This document shows, piece after piece, positions 31,997 to 43,542 of a stretch of DNA of 64,000 bases. Source of the stretch: Aplidium turbinatum (Eukaryota > Chordata > Ascidiacea > Aplousobranchia > Polyclinidae); the NCBI GenBank assembly GCA_918807975.1, contig OU964918.1, positions 4,774,001-4,838,000 of the forward strand, read 5' to 3'. Position numbers and translations under genes: made by a program. Below the pieces are notes generated by a model. It was not told the DNA's origin and did no database searches. It saw only the letters and a program-made list of their open reading frames with translations. Position 1 is the stretch's first letter, and each line of letters begins with the position of its first letter.

Positions 31997-32069
31997 CAAC
32001 AGCCTGCGTGGCCTAATGGGTTAGGGCAAAGGAGTAGTAATTTCGATTGCGTGGGTTCGATTCCCACTC
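31997..32069 (+). pseudogene. tRNA-Arg-like sequence
   Basis: GCGTGGCCTAATGG and the T arm GTGGGTTCGATTCCCAC match a nuclear tRNA-Arg closely. The D and T arms fold, but the anticodon arm and acceptor stem do not pair. A T run follows at about 32077. It is either a tRNA pseudogene or a SINE head. Confidence 0.6.
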
Positions 32070-32481
32070 TCTGCTAATACAATTTTTCTTCTGCAACTGA
32101 ACTGAGTGCAAGAAGGATCTTAATCACTGCAATCAATGGAGTTTATAAGGAAAATTGTGACTAAAACACAAAGCAATTTCACATTAAAAAGCAGGCACTC
32201 TTCTACAAGTGATATACGTTAAAGTGTGACCTTTTGCTTAATAGAAAAACTTAAGAGTTGATTTTTTTTTCTTCAGCCATGTAGAATAAGAAGCTGTTTC
32301 TTCTCAATACAAAATCCAAGTTTAAACATCGTTTAGGTGATCCTCAGTTATGTTATTGTCGTTTTCTTATGTATTGCATTATTTTGTACATCATTCATTT
32401 TTTGTCGATTTACCATTTTTGTTTGGATAATCACATGGTTCATCTGGGGGAGGGCTGGTGTGACGTTTGGCTTCGATCACT

Positions 32482-32520
32482 GCAAGCCCGCGCGAGAAAC
32501 TAAATTAATCTCGCGCTTGC
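32482..32520. repeat. GC-rich hairpin
   Basis: GCGCGAGA pairs perfectly with TCTCGCGC around an 11-nt loop, and flanking GCAAG/TTGC adds pairs. It stands out in AT-rich surroundings. Function unknown. Confidence 0.5.
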
Positions 32521-33104
32521 CTTCAGATGATCTTACATTTTTTGTAAGTTACACGTTTCATTTTTTGACTACGTGGAGCACAATTCACCAGTTTTTAGTT
32601 TGGTTGAGGTAAAGAATGGTCGTTTGTTTGCTTGTCACTAGAATTTGAGAAAAGGAAGAAAAAAAAACAAAAGGTGCACAATTGTTTCTATTTATTTTTA
32701 TAGCGTCAAAACTTAGAACAAAGAAAACAGAGGAGAACAAGCTCGTTAGCGCACAAAAGTGCCTACCTAGCTGAAAGTGGGTTTATAGCAAAACAAAACG
32801 AGAAAAAATGAATCCTTTTAATTAGACACTTGATGACCTAAAGCGAAAGGCTTTGGAGCAAGAAGTTGTGACGAAGTAGTCTGAAATTTTTAGAAATGCT
32901 CAGCAGCAATTGATACATTAATATATTGGGATGATTAAATACAAAATGCTGCTTCTCTTTATCTGCTCAGTGAAATTTTGCACATTTTCTAGTTCTGTTG
33001 TTTTTTAATTTGTATAATAATTTTTGTTGTTGTCAAAAGCAAAGTTTCTTCCAAGGGAGGTAGCTAGCGAGTGAAGTAATCCAAACTTGAATTCACATCA
33101 ATCC

Positions 33105-33438
33105 TGTTATAGTCGACATTCATTTACGTTGATTCTATGTAACTCATGACCAGCGTCATTGCAACAACTACCTCCAGCGTGTTCTAGTGCAGACGTTGAA
33201 ATTGATTACCTTCGCACTGCGCGTCACAATCGATTAGCGTTCTGTAGCACATTCCTCAGTTGCATGCCTTGCGTTTCTTTGTTAGTATATATTGTGTTAC
33301 TCTTGTAGTCAGATATGTATGTACATGAGATCAGTATATTCTACTGGGTTGGCTAAAATTATTACGTTTAATTTTTCGACAGTCACTACGACCTGACTTA
33401 GCCTATTTCGTTTTTCTTAAATGTCTAAAAATACAGCA
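33105..33438 (+). mobile_element. Solo LTR, Ty3/gypsy type
   Basis: Fossil. It is the same LTR family as at 43543 and 22457, beginning TGTTATAGTCGAC and ending near 'atacagca'. ATCAA occurs on both sides, consistent with a short duplication. No internal region. Confidence 0.75.
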
Positions 33439-33854
33439 AATCAATTGCAACTTTACCTATCCATTTAAAAATCGATTGATAAAAGATTTAATTTCATAAA
33501 CCATTCCATTGATATTTCACAAACAAGGAAAACAAATAGCTGCAAACTAACAATTTTTGGTATGTGCGGATGAAACTTTTGCGAAATGAAAAAGGTGCGT
33601 ACCGTTGTTTTAAAGGTTGAAAAGCACTGCACTATTGTATTTCAATATTTTCCGTCCTGTGTCACAGGTCCATAGCCCAGAGCATCTTGCTCTATTGTTG
33701 AACTCGGCTAAATCCTAGGCAGAGTATTTTGCTTTTAGGACAGGGCATTTGTGTAGATGTTGCTTCGTTTTCTCCCGCCTACATATGCAACTTTTGCTTC
33801 TCAAGGAATACCCCCAGTGTCACATCATCGTCTTACATCTTCCAATACCAGTTC

Positions 33855-34500
33855 TTAACCGGTTGATGTATCGTCAATACTCACAGGGTTGATGCTTTCT
33901 GGAAGGAAGGCTTTCTGTGGGAGAGAGATCCATATTGGCCGATGTCTGCCCAGCCGCCTGCTCCCCTTGCCATAGTTGAACTTGCAGATTGGTGGCGACC
34001 TCATCTTCACCCAGTAGGACAACTGAAACAAGAAACAATTTTTCTTGACTTCAATCGCCTGTGTGCTGGAGTTTAGCCATAGTAGATGTTTTAAATCCAT
34101 GTCCTGACAAGATCTTTCTTTTCTGCTGGTCACACTTTTTCTGATGTTGAGAAAAGCAATTCCAAACAGAATGTGTAGCGACGTGATGTTGATTGGTTTG
34201 AGACAACCTGTAGTTATCAAACGGCAGCTTTGGTTTAATATGGGGTCGATTTATTGGCATGTGCCGAACGTTCTCAAATTTAGCAGGCATATTCTGCAAC
34301 CGAATAACATAAGGCTAAAGCATACAATTGACCGTGTTGTATCCGGAAAGACAACCCCAATCAGAGTTTCCTAGGTTCTGTAAGATATTATTTCGAGAAG
34401 CCACTTCAGCTTTTACTTTTTCGATATGGGGTTTGTATGTGAGGGACCTATCTAGTTTGACATCGAGGTATGTGGGATTGGTATAGTGTGCCAGTTTGGT
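33855..34500 (-). pseudogene. LINE reverse transcriptase fragment
   Basis: The minus strand reads PTYLDVKLDRSLTYKPHIEK, then (after frame changes) CLKPINITSLHILFGIAFLN and SVTSRKERSCQDMDLKH. These match the thumb and connector region of the LINE at 12427-13664 (YLGVTLDRSLTYR, CLRPTPLDNLPILAGIQ). Several frame changes and stops make it an old remnant. The catalytic YADD region would lie upstream (above 34500) but is not visible. Confidence 0.7.
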
Positions 34501-34729
34501 TCCATTCTAGGAAATGTTATGTAGGCGTGATGCATCCCGGGATCTAAGGTGGAATAAAAAAGTGCCAGTGTTAACAAAATCTTATAGCTATACAGTTACC
34601 GTGCATAGCAGAGTCTATACATTGTAAAAGCTTATTTACCTGTGCAAGAGAGTACGTTTTTGCACATGTTGTTGTTTAGAAGTGCTGGAATTATCATCAG
34701 CAACTTGGTTGCATCTGTGCTTTTATAGT

Positions 34730-34826
34730 TGGTAAGTTTTATAGTAAGTTTTATAAGGTGAGTTGTTTAAGGTGAGTTTTATAAGGTGAGTTTTATAAGG
34801 TAAGTAAGTTTTATAAGGTGGAAATC
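34730..34826 (+). repeat. Short tandem repeat
   Basis: About five imperfect copies of 'ttttataaggtgag' and shorter versions. No further meaning seen. Confidence 0.6.
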
Positions 34827-35804
34827 TTCAGCAGCAAAAGAGTCATTGATATAGCCTACTCGGTTAATTGAATAAAAAATGCTCATTCTCTCAATGAATG
34901 ATAATTTCCATCATTGCTGAACAAAATACTGTATAATTTCTTTTACTTGTCAAGTGCGCAAGAGCAGTAGCGAGTGAAGTAAATCAGACTTGAATTCAGA
35001 TCAAGCCATTGTAACTATGCTATCGATATATAGATAAATAGCTATCGATAAAATTTGCAGCTTATTAACCACTTGCACAAGCTCCGCACAATAGCTTTAC
35101 TTAATAATCACTAGCACAGCCCAGTTTATCTATTCCATGCAGTTAATAATTGCACAGGTTTTTGCAAATTTCACGACATTTTAGATGTTAACATTTTAAA
35201 CTATATCATCGATTCAATAACATCATAAATAACGTTTAAATTAACATCATCAATTAGCCAGGCCTACTTACTTTGGTGCAAAGTTGCACTAACCTGCTGT
35301 CATGTTGAAATTAAAGCGAGTAGTTCCAATACAAGTGAAAGTTGTAGTCCACTAAAAATTAGACCAGCTACAAGTGAAAATTATACCAGTTAAGCTTATT
35401 CAAGCAGATGGTTTGCCTGGGTCTACAGTAGCCAACATTGCTTTATACAAACATACTATACACGATGACGACGATAGGCTTATGGACAAAAAATTTACTA
35501 GTCGGCAAAAAATTATACGTTTTGACTTCTTTTTCCATCACAAAAATTTTCTTGGCTATAATTGCTGTTATCAAAACATAATTTCTGTCTTTCTTAACCT
35601 CAGTGTAGACAAAAATAATTAGGTCTGTATAATTAAAAGGATAATTTGTGCCAGGTTCCAAAAAGATCTTGAAGCGCCAAATCGAGATACTTTTAAGAAT
35701 ACTCACCGTATTGAAAGAATACCCAGCGGTTTCTTCAAGTTCTTGCCTCTTGAGAAGGTTTGAGGCCTAAAAAAATAATAAAAAATACTCCATGGACTCC
35801 CTTG
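34827..35804. other. No gene seen
   Basis: The 34975-35030 segment resembles the flank of the solo LTR at 33060-33105 ('agcgagtgaagtaa', 'acttgaattca'), giving an LTR-free relative of that site. Otherwise AT-rich with no motif. Confidence 0.45.
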
Positions 35805-35995
35805 CCAACGTTACTTCTTATTCGCCGTGTGAGCTTCTGGGGCAGAGGGCCAATTCTTTTATCACTTCAAATTCACGATGTTCCCAGACTTTGTTAGATG
35901 GCTACTAGAGAGTAGCCAGACTTCGGTTTCATCATGTCAGACACGCAAACCTTCCACTCCGTTAAGTGACTTGAACATGGTGCAGTCATTTGTAA
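35805..35995 (-). pseudogene. LINE 3' end fragment
   Basis: The minus strand reads MFKSLNGVEGLRV, DETEVWLL and then non-coding sequence with 'catcgtgaattt' and 'gaagctcacac'. These match the last codons and 3' UTR of the LINE at 12427 (IFKPPNGVERLRV, NETKDWLL, 'gatcgtgaatct', 'gaggctcacac'). Confidence 0.7.
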
Positions 35996-36152
35996 TGAGG
36001 TCTCGAGAAATATAAAACATCACGTATCACGTGACAAATCTTGTAACTTCTTTGTGGTTAAAAGTTCTGCTTGTAGATTAAATTATTTTGTAAACATTAT
36101 TATGTTTTGATGTGTTTGATTAAGATGATAAAAAATTTCTTTTAGTTCATTC

Positions 36153-36567
36153 ATGGCCATCTGGAGATGCGGCCTGATTTGTCACATTTTACAGATTTTG
36201 ATTACAGCTTCTGCTGGTGCTTGACTGACATTTTTTGAGATGTTCTTACTTTTTGTGGTTTCCTAATGACATAAAACTTTTTTGTTGCCTTGGGGAAGCA
36301 GTAGCAAATGAGAAAAAGTAAGTTGAAAAACGCAAAATCAGACTGTTATTGAAAATTAACAGTCTGACTAAAATCTTTAAAATCAAAATTTCTTTATTTT
36401 TCAACATGTGAAGATGTTAAAACCTATTGTGTTATCTGGGGAAAAGAATAAAGAAAGCGTAAAAATCTAATTTTTAGAAAAATTTATTTAAACGTTTGCC
36501 CAAAGTTAGAAAAACCTGGAAATTTATGCAAAATGTGACAAATCAGGCCGTATTTTTAGGTGGCCAT
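36153..36567. mobile_element. MITE with ATGGCCA ends
   Basis: Inverted ends of about 36 bp including 'cggcctgatttgtcacattt'. 'ttcatt' lies just outside both ends (about 36146-36151 and 36570-36575), a likely target duplication. At 36346-36375 there is an 11-bp perfect hairpin (TCAGACTGTTA). No coding region. Confidence 0.75.
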
Positions 36568-37181
36568 GGTTCATTTTAGAGTAATTTTAAATGGGCAAGT
36601 ATTGGGCGGCAACAACTGTAAAATAAAAGTTTAGCCGTAAAGTTTGAACAAGATCCGGCAACGCTGAATTTCAATACAACCTTTTCTTGGGAGGTACAGT
36701 AGTTAGAAATTCCGCACTCTAGAAATCCTTGGTTATGATGGGTAATGTTATTAGCTTAACCCCATCTGGCATTCGTTCCAAAGATGTTCGAAAAGCACGA
36801 GACAGGAATTTTTAAGCCCACCCTATTTAATGGTTTATAACTCAGCCGCTAAATATCGCACATTTGACAAAATTAATATGCACATGGTCGAATGAATTTA
36901 TTTTTTATTGTTGTTACGCTTATAAGTACTGCAGAATAGCTACAGAAACCCACAATCGTTAAGCAAATTGAAAAGAGGTTTTAACACGAGTAGAGCTATG
37001 TGTACAAGTGAGAAATCACTTGTGTAGTAGGTACCAAGTCCTGCTGCAATAATTACGAAGTAATCACAGCCACAGGGCGACACGACGTAATCAAGCGCAC
37101 GTGACTCGGTGCAATGCACTAGTAATAAAGCAATAATCATAACATAAAACTAACGTTACTGAAATGTATCATTCCTCACTT

Positions 37182-37945
37182 ATAAACTCTTTCGCGCCCA
37201 GCGATTTTGCACGGTTTGACCGCAAAACCCAGGCATTTTTGCTATTTTTTCTCTAACTTTATCGAGTTGATACGCGTGACACCGATTGTGTATTTTGACA
37301 TGGAATATTTTATTGGAAAGATAATTTCAAGTTCTGACTATAAATGTTAGAACTTACTTTCCTAATACAACATATTTGAAGATGCAGTATTTTCAAATTG
37401 TGTACTTTTTTAACTTTTTTTTGTTAAAAATTTTGTGAAAATGAAGCATCTTACAAAAAAAAATACTCCCACCTTTTCTGTAGAACCTAAAAAGATTTTT
37501 TTTCTTCAGTGGACTTCCTAATGGTATGAAGTGTCAAGAAAAAATCAAACACGCCTTGTTCCTTTAGTACATACTTTTCTTTTTACTGTTGGCTAAAGTA
37601 ACCACACTTTGTCAAACTTGAGCAATTTTTTTTTTTTGAAAAACACAAGAATATCAATAAAATAAGCATTTTACAAGGGACCAGTAAATTTATGGATATT
37701 CTGCTACAAAGACAACGTTTTATATCACACATCAAACAGCATCATTTTAAAATGATGCTGGGCGTTTCGCATTAAACCTAAAATCATTTTAAAATGATGC
37801 TGGGCGCTTCGCATTAAACCTCAAATCATTTTAAAATGATGCTGGGCGTTTCGCATTAAACCTCAAATCATTTTAAAATGATGCTGGGCGTTTCGCATTA
37901 AACCTCAAATCATTTTAAAATGATGCTGGGCGCGAAATAGTTTAA
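37182..37945. mobile_element. MITE with TTTCGCGCCCAGC ends and subterminal repeats
   Basis: The left end AAACTCTTTCGCGCCCAGC pairs with the right end (inward) AAACTATTTCGCGCCCAGC. The right flank is TTAA and the left TATA, suggesting a TTAA-type element with one decayed site. The 42-bp tandem repeats at 37739-37932 lie just inside the right end. Confidence 0.7.
37739..37932 (+). repeat. 42-bp tandem repeat with palindromic core
   Basis: Five copies of the palindrome ATCATTTTAAAATGAT followed by 'gctgggcg', at an exact 42-bp period. The 'gctgggcg' phrase repeats the element's own terminal bases, so each unit carries a copy of the end sequence. Confidence 0.85.
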
Positions 37946-39112
37946 CATTTAGCAATAGAAAGAAGACATGGCATTCCACCATAAACGTAGACTTTCACGA
38001 CACACGATCTCGTGTAAAAACATTACAGCTGAAGGAAGGAGATACTAACCAAGTATTTGCAACTCAACATACACAACAATATATAGTGCATCTAACAGAT
38101 CACTGCAATAATGGTCATATTACAATTAAGGTCAGAAGCACATACGACTAACAAACGTATTGGCTAAGCTTGATAGAAATCAAGTTTGTGTTTGTTTCGA
38201 AGAGGATAGCGTCTCTGCGGTACAGCTTTACCATGCCCAGAGTGTTCGTTGGTATGGATCGGTTCAGACTCTTTCCATGGACTTCGTGCAAACTTATCTT
38301 TTCTTGATTTAGAAAAGTCACTTTTACTTTCGGTTTTAACGTTTTGAAACCTGGTCTGGAGTTGATTTGTGTGTTTCCTCCAAACGCCTCGTTCCGTTCG
38401 TACATTGTACAGAACACGTCCACGTCTTTTAATTACCGTACCTGGTAGCCACTTCGAACCAGATGCATTGCATAGTTTCGAATACAAACTAATGAATCTT
38501 CTTCATAGCTTCACTTGTTATGAGAAGCAAGTCTTTGTTTTGAATTACATTTTTCAATTGGCGAGAACAAGGACAGCGTTTTCGGCTGGCGCCCATGAAG
38601 AACTTCGGCTGGATTCTTCCAGTCGAGGCATGGGTGATGTGTGCTTCTATACGTCGTAAGTACTAACAGATGGGCATCTTGCTTTCTCACTTCTCCCTTT
38701 GCAGTTTTTGTCCATTGCCTTGTTAAAGGTTTGTACGAAGCGTTCCTCTTCGCCATTTGAACCTGGATGGAACACTGGCGAGGTGATCTGGTCTATCTTT
38801 AATTTTGAAAAGAACCTTGAACTCCCCAGGAGTGAACTGACATCCGTTGTCTGAGACAATCATGTCTGGGGAGCCTTCTAGCGTAAAGATCTGCTGCAGT
38901 GCGTTGATCGTTGCTTTAGAGGTTGCCTGTCCGATGTTCTGCATAGAAACATAAGGGTATTTTGAGTGTGCATCAACGCAAATCATCCACCATCTTCCCT
39001 AAGAAAAGTCCAGCATAGTCGAGATGAATCCGCTGCCACGGCTTTGTTGTTGAGAAGGAGCGATCTTCCTGGTGTCAACACTACCTGACTACTAACTATA
39101 GAACAGGGAGCA

Positions 39113-39250
39113 TTGTGTTTCTCTAACCATACCGTTGTAGCCTCCACAGTAGCCATCAAGACTTTTCCAAAAATATGTGTTTCTCGGCATTGGCGAGATA
39201 CGTGTCTATCGCTGTCAATTCTAGGTACACTCGACTGCGGAGAAACACAT
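39113..39250 (-). repeat. Retrozyme-like relic inside the gypsy fossil
   Basis: Two blocks match the array unit of 1491-3975. One (39114-39148) corresponds to the 'gctacaccgttatggtt' region and the other (39176-39249) to 'cgtgtctatcgctgtcaattct' cut into shorter pieces with gaps. They are joined in inverted arrangement. The second block is bounded by TGTGTTTCTC and its complement. The catalytic core of the ribozyme is not preserved. Confidence 0.6.
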
Positions 39251-40386
39251 GGCTTTGTTGTTTTCGGCTATGCTTGGTACTCTTTGTCCGAAGCTTTTGT
39301 GATAAGCCTGCAAGGTCCGCATGACTTGACCATCTCTTCAATGCTTTTGTTCAACTCCGGCCACTATACGTATCTGCGTGCCTTCTGCTTCGTTAGGGTG
39401 ATTCCTCAGTGACCTTCATGCAAGAGATCTAAAACTCGTGTCTGCAAACATTGCGGAATTACTGCTGGTGGAAAACCGTCATTTTGTAAAAGTATTACAC
39501 CGTTTTCTACCCACATCGAAAAGCAAGTTTGCAATGTTGCGTCCACCTAAACGCTGCTCTTTTCTTCAACAACGAATTCAAAAGTTTTTCCTTCTGGAAG
39601 ATTAGCTATAAAACTACCATAATAGTTTTGCGATTGGAGTAATTGCTTTATTGCTTCTTCTGATGTGCTCGACGGTCGCTTGCCGTCTTTGTCGATTCCA
39701 TGACCAAGGTATTCGACCGAATTCTTGAAACATCCACATTTTTGTACTTCAACGCATAAGCCATACTTCGCTTAATGTTCCATAAGCTTATCTAAGCTGT
39801 TCCAATGTTTTTTTTTCTTCTGTTGGACCTGTTACTAAGATATCATCTAGATATGCTACTACACCAGGGATTCCAGAAATCATTTAATCCATGCAACGTT
39901 GGAATTGGGCTGGGTTTGAAGCCACACCGAAACACATACGATTGTATTCGAAGAGACCAAAAAGTATTTATGATACAAAGTTTTTTTGCTTCATCATCAA
40001 GCTCTAATTGCAAGTAAGCATCCGACAAGTCAATTTTAGAAAAGTACTGATCTACTCCCAGCAATTCCAGCAATGTTTCCAACGTCGGCAACGGATGTTG
40101 ATCCACTTGATTTATTGGTTCAGTCCCTTGAAGTCACCGCAAATTCGTATACTTTCATTCGCTTTCGACACCGCAATGATTGAGCTGCCCAATCGCATTA
40201 TTTTATTGGCTACAAAACGTTACGCTCTACAAGTCTGTCCAATTCTTCTAGGATTGGTTGCATTTTAGAAAATCAAATTGGCCTTGATATGCAAAAACAG
40301 GCTTTGCTTCCGGTTTAAGTTTATAGAAATCTTTATTTAAACACATTTCCCAAGATCATACGAAAAGACTCTGGAAAATTTGCGAG

Positions 40387-41020
40387 TTAACCCTATCTCT
40401 AGCAACACGGCATTTTTATGAAAATGTCCCAAACTTGTAGTGAAATATTTCACAGAAGGAAATATGCTATAAATGTGGAACTTCTCGACTTTTATTTTTT
40501 ATTCTTTTGCGAATTTTCTAAACCTACGCTGGTTTGGAAAATTATAAACCTACACTGGTCATTTTTCTACCTTCCTGCCCTTCACACTAAGTATTTTATC
40601 TCAGGTGGCTAGACATTATCGTGCAATGCTAGTTATATCATAGGTTATATATAGGTTTATGTTAGTGCAATTACTTTGAAATGTAAAAACGCCCAAAGTT
40701 GCCTTATATTTATGGGTAAAAGTAATTTTTTGTTTAGTTTAACATCACTCTATGTAATAATTCAAAAATTTTAATTTGGTAGCTATTTTCGAGAAATTAG
40801 AATAAAAACCGAATTTTTGAAGATTTTTCATCTCAAATACTTTATTTCAATCAATCTGTTGGGTAAAAATTTAATTTCTATACGCACAATACACGTGGCT
40901 ATTATCTTGTAAAATATTTTGGCTCTGTGATTTTCATAGCTCCGGTTATTAGCGATTATTCAGCGATAGCCGTGACGTACTTTCCGCGTACAAAAACAGC
41001 TCGTACTAAGATAGGGTTAA
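40387..41020 (+). mobile_element. TTAA MITE (copy 2), uninterrupted
   Basis: Ends TTAACCCTATCTCTAG and, inward from the right, TTAACCCTATCTTAG, with TTAA at both limits. Its first 500 bp align with the LINE-split copy at 12415-14162, so it shows that LINE's empty site. It lies inside the gypsy fossil. Confidence 0.8.
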
Positions 41021-41501
41021 AGCTGAAACTTGCCTTTTCCTCTCCATTGGTGAAACTTCTTCTGTCTGTTGAACTTGTGATGATACGAGAAGTTTTTTTT
41101 TGTGTGAATTTTGATTTAGCACCGAAATGCACTGACTAGTCAAGCCAAAAATCCACACAGATTCGTGTCTTTGTTTTCTTTAAGTACAATTAACTTCATC
41201 CTTAATTTTAATTGACAACCTATCTTAACATTTTCAAAAACTTTAACATGCAAAGGTCTACCACCATAAGCATGTGGTGAGGTTTCTTATGGATAGCATG
41301 TGGGAGAATCTAACTCACGATATCCACGTAACCCAAACATGAGACATGTTGATCCAATGTCCCACTATGGCACGTGAACGGTTTGCCGTTGACGTCCGCC
41401 CGGATCCAAATTTGCTTTTCCGATGTGATGGTTTCGACTTCCGCTTTTCCTTTCATGGAGGTGTTTTTTTAATTTTGTTGCAACTGCTTACATGGCCTAT
41501 A

Positions 41502-42712
41502 GCTCTGCTGTGATTTTGGTAAACCTAATATCCGCCATTTTGTCAAAAATGACTTTTTTGCATTTTTCTACGTTTAAAGACTTCATGCATCTCCTGACAA
41601 AAATTGTGCCTCTATGTAGTATGGTTTTCGAGATAATTGCTGTGTAAAGCCTAACATATTCTAATCTGTGCAAGAATAATTTTCTGAAACCTAACATAAT
41701 TATTCATCTACTCCAATCACGTAACAGGATATCGTCACGTGACAGCCATAATTTCAGCAGCAATTGCAGCAGGCTACTTCACTACATCTTACATCTCTTG
41801 AGTTGCATGAAGCGGATTTAAAAGCGTTTGATTAGGTAGATTGGGCTAAAATGTTGCTAATCACTAAGTAAGCTTAATTATGTAGGCTAGCCTAAAAATG
41901 TCCATTCGAACACACTAGTTTTTCTTTTCATTAAATGCCGTGTCATTTACATCTCGCCGATCAGTTTGATTTTTCCTAGCCTACTGGTGTACTGATGGCT
42001 TAGTTGACTTTACGGTAGGCGTAATAGCTTAGCTTGCATACGATTATTGAGGTTTTAAAGCAGAGGCCCGGGAGTACGCTACTCAGTGTGTTTGGTCATT
42101 TCTCATCAGATGCTGTGTAGCCGATGAGCCAATGTAGTACGGTAGCCTTAAATGAAGGCATGGTTATTAAGTAGGCTACCAGCAACTAATTTTAAATCGG
42201 CGATAGCCTTTAACTTAGCAGGCTTCCGTGATATCACCAAAGTTATCTACAGATTACAGTGACGAAATGATACACAGTTTTGGGAGAACTCCAGAGGCTT
42301 ACCGGTAGCCTACTTTAGGTTTGATTTAGGCTTACAAAGCCAACATAGTGTGGTCAAAGCCAACATTTAGCTTATATGAGGCTTTATCATACAAAAACAT
42401 AGCATTAAATAAGCCAATAAGGCGGTTAAAGTCAACATCGAGAGTATATATTAGGTTTTATCATACAAACCTAATACTTTTTTTATAACTAGTTATCTGG
42501 CAAAACCAAATATACGCCATGTTTTAATAAAAAAACAAAAACCTGGCTCAAACTTCATTCTTAAAAATTTTGTTTGGTTTTCCGCTCCAGCCTTCCAAAA
42601 GTCAACTTCGAGTATTTTTCCTTGGTAATTTTACAGCTATAAACACAAAAAGTCGTTTATTTCGAAAACTTGAAAATGGCGGATATTAGGTTCTGCCAAA
42701 TTACGGCAGAGT
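41502..42712. mobile_element. Element with about 42-bp terminal inverted repeats
   Basis: Arms 41502-41545 and 42672-42712 share 'acctaatatccgccatttt'. The interior (1.1 kb) is AT-rich and full of 'taggct'/'tagcct' motifs; no transposase seen. It separates the gag-like and pol-like parts of the gypsy fossil. Confidence 0.7.
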
Positions 42713-43542
42713 TTCTACTCGGTCAAGAAAAACAATCCTGACATGATTTCCACGCCTTGCGATCTTGATTTGTGGAACCAACTGAAGGTTTCTTTCTACT
42801 CTTAATGTAGATTGCGAACATCTTATTAATAACCACTGCTTCATCTGATGCAACTTTCCTCTCAGGATGTTATCAGTTTGCATCGTTCTGATATAAGCTT
42901 CGTCTTTGTTTGGAACATCATCGAGTGAAAAACTTAAATTCATCAAACATTGACGCCTGACTTCAGGGTGTGGGGTGTTTAACACAATAACATCTCTAAT
43001 TTGCTCTTTGACATAGCTGAGATGATTGCACTGCTCAGTTTTGCACGTAAACTCACAATTTTGAGCAAGCCCTCGTAAAGTTGCTATCCAATCTTTATAA
43101 GACTGACCCCCATGTAATTTACAGTTGTAAAAACTATGACGCGCTGTTTGAACATGGATCGTTTCTTTGAAATGCGATGCTGGCTGATCTGAAATTTGTT
43201 TGAACGATTTATCACGTACGTTTGTCACGAAAAATTTTGTTTTGACGATTTATAAACATGTAAAAAAATATTTTGAAACAAGTTATGTTTCTTTTCAATA
43301 AAACAGTATTTTTCGTGTTCATACTACATAAAACGGTTTTGAGGTGATTGTGATAAATTTCACTAATAAGTTCTCTGCGGGAGTTCTCGTCCCTTGGCAT
43401 GTACCTACAACAGAATCTCCCCGGACAAACGTGGACTTCGCTATAATAGCATCTGGATTGGAAGCCAAACGCTAGGCTTCATCTTGCACGGCAAACAGGA
43501 TTGCCAGATTGGCGGTTGTGACGTCAAATTGTAGAAACTTGT

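Larger units (their letters stand above)
29110..33629. mobile_element. hAT F, large and carrying nested elements
   Basis: Perfect 8-bp duplications (CACTATTG at 29102-29109 and 33630-33637). Terminal repeats CAGTGCTTTTTAACC on the left and, inward from the right, CAGTGCTTTTCAACC. No transposase recognised. Inside: a 78-bp foldback, hAT G with hAT H in it, a tRNA-Arg-like sequence and a solo LTR. If the LDLa gene continues downstream, this would be an intronic insertion. Confidence 0.85.
38148..43400 (-). mobile_element. Broken Ty3/gypsy retrotransposon (fossil)
   Basis: Minus strand, order as expected for the family: a gag-like segment (about 43228-42701), protease/leading pol region (about 41500-41030), reverse transcriptase (about 40300-39843, including the SKIDLSDAYLQLEL block) and integrase with a C-terminal tail (about 38986-38164). 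It is clearly broken, with many disruptions, and carries two inserted elements (40387-41020, 41502-42712) plus a retrozyme-like relic (39113-39250). I did not find a convincing LTR pair. It looks old. Confidence 0.75.

Noticed and set aside
31997-32069. Functional tRNA-Arg gene
   Set aside because: The anticodon and acceptor stems do not pair.
34144-34374. Plus-strand frame opposite the LINE fragment
   Set aside because: Shadow of the minus-strand LINE remnant.
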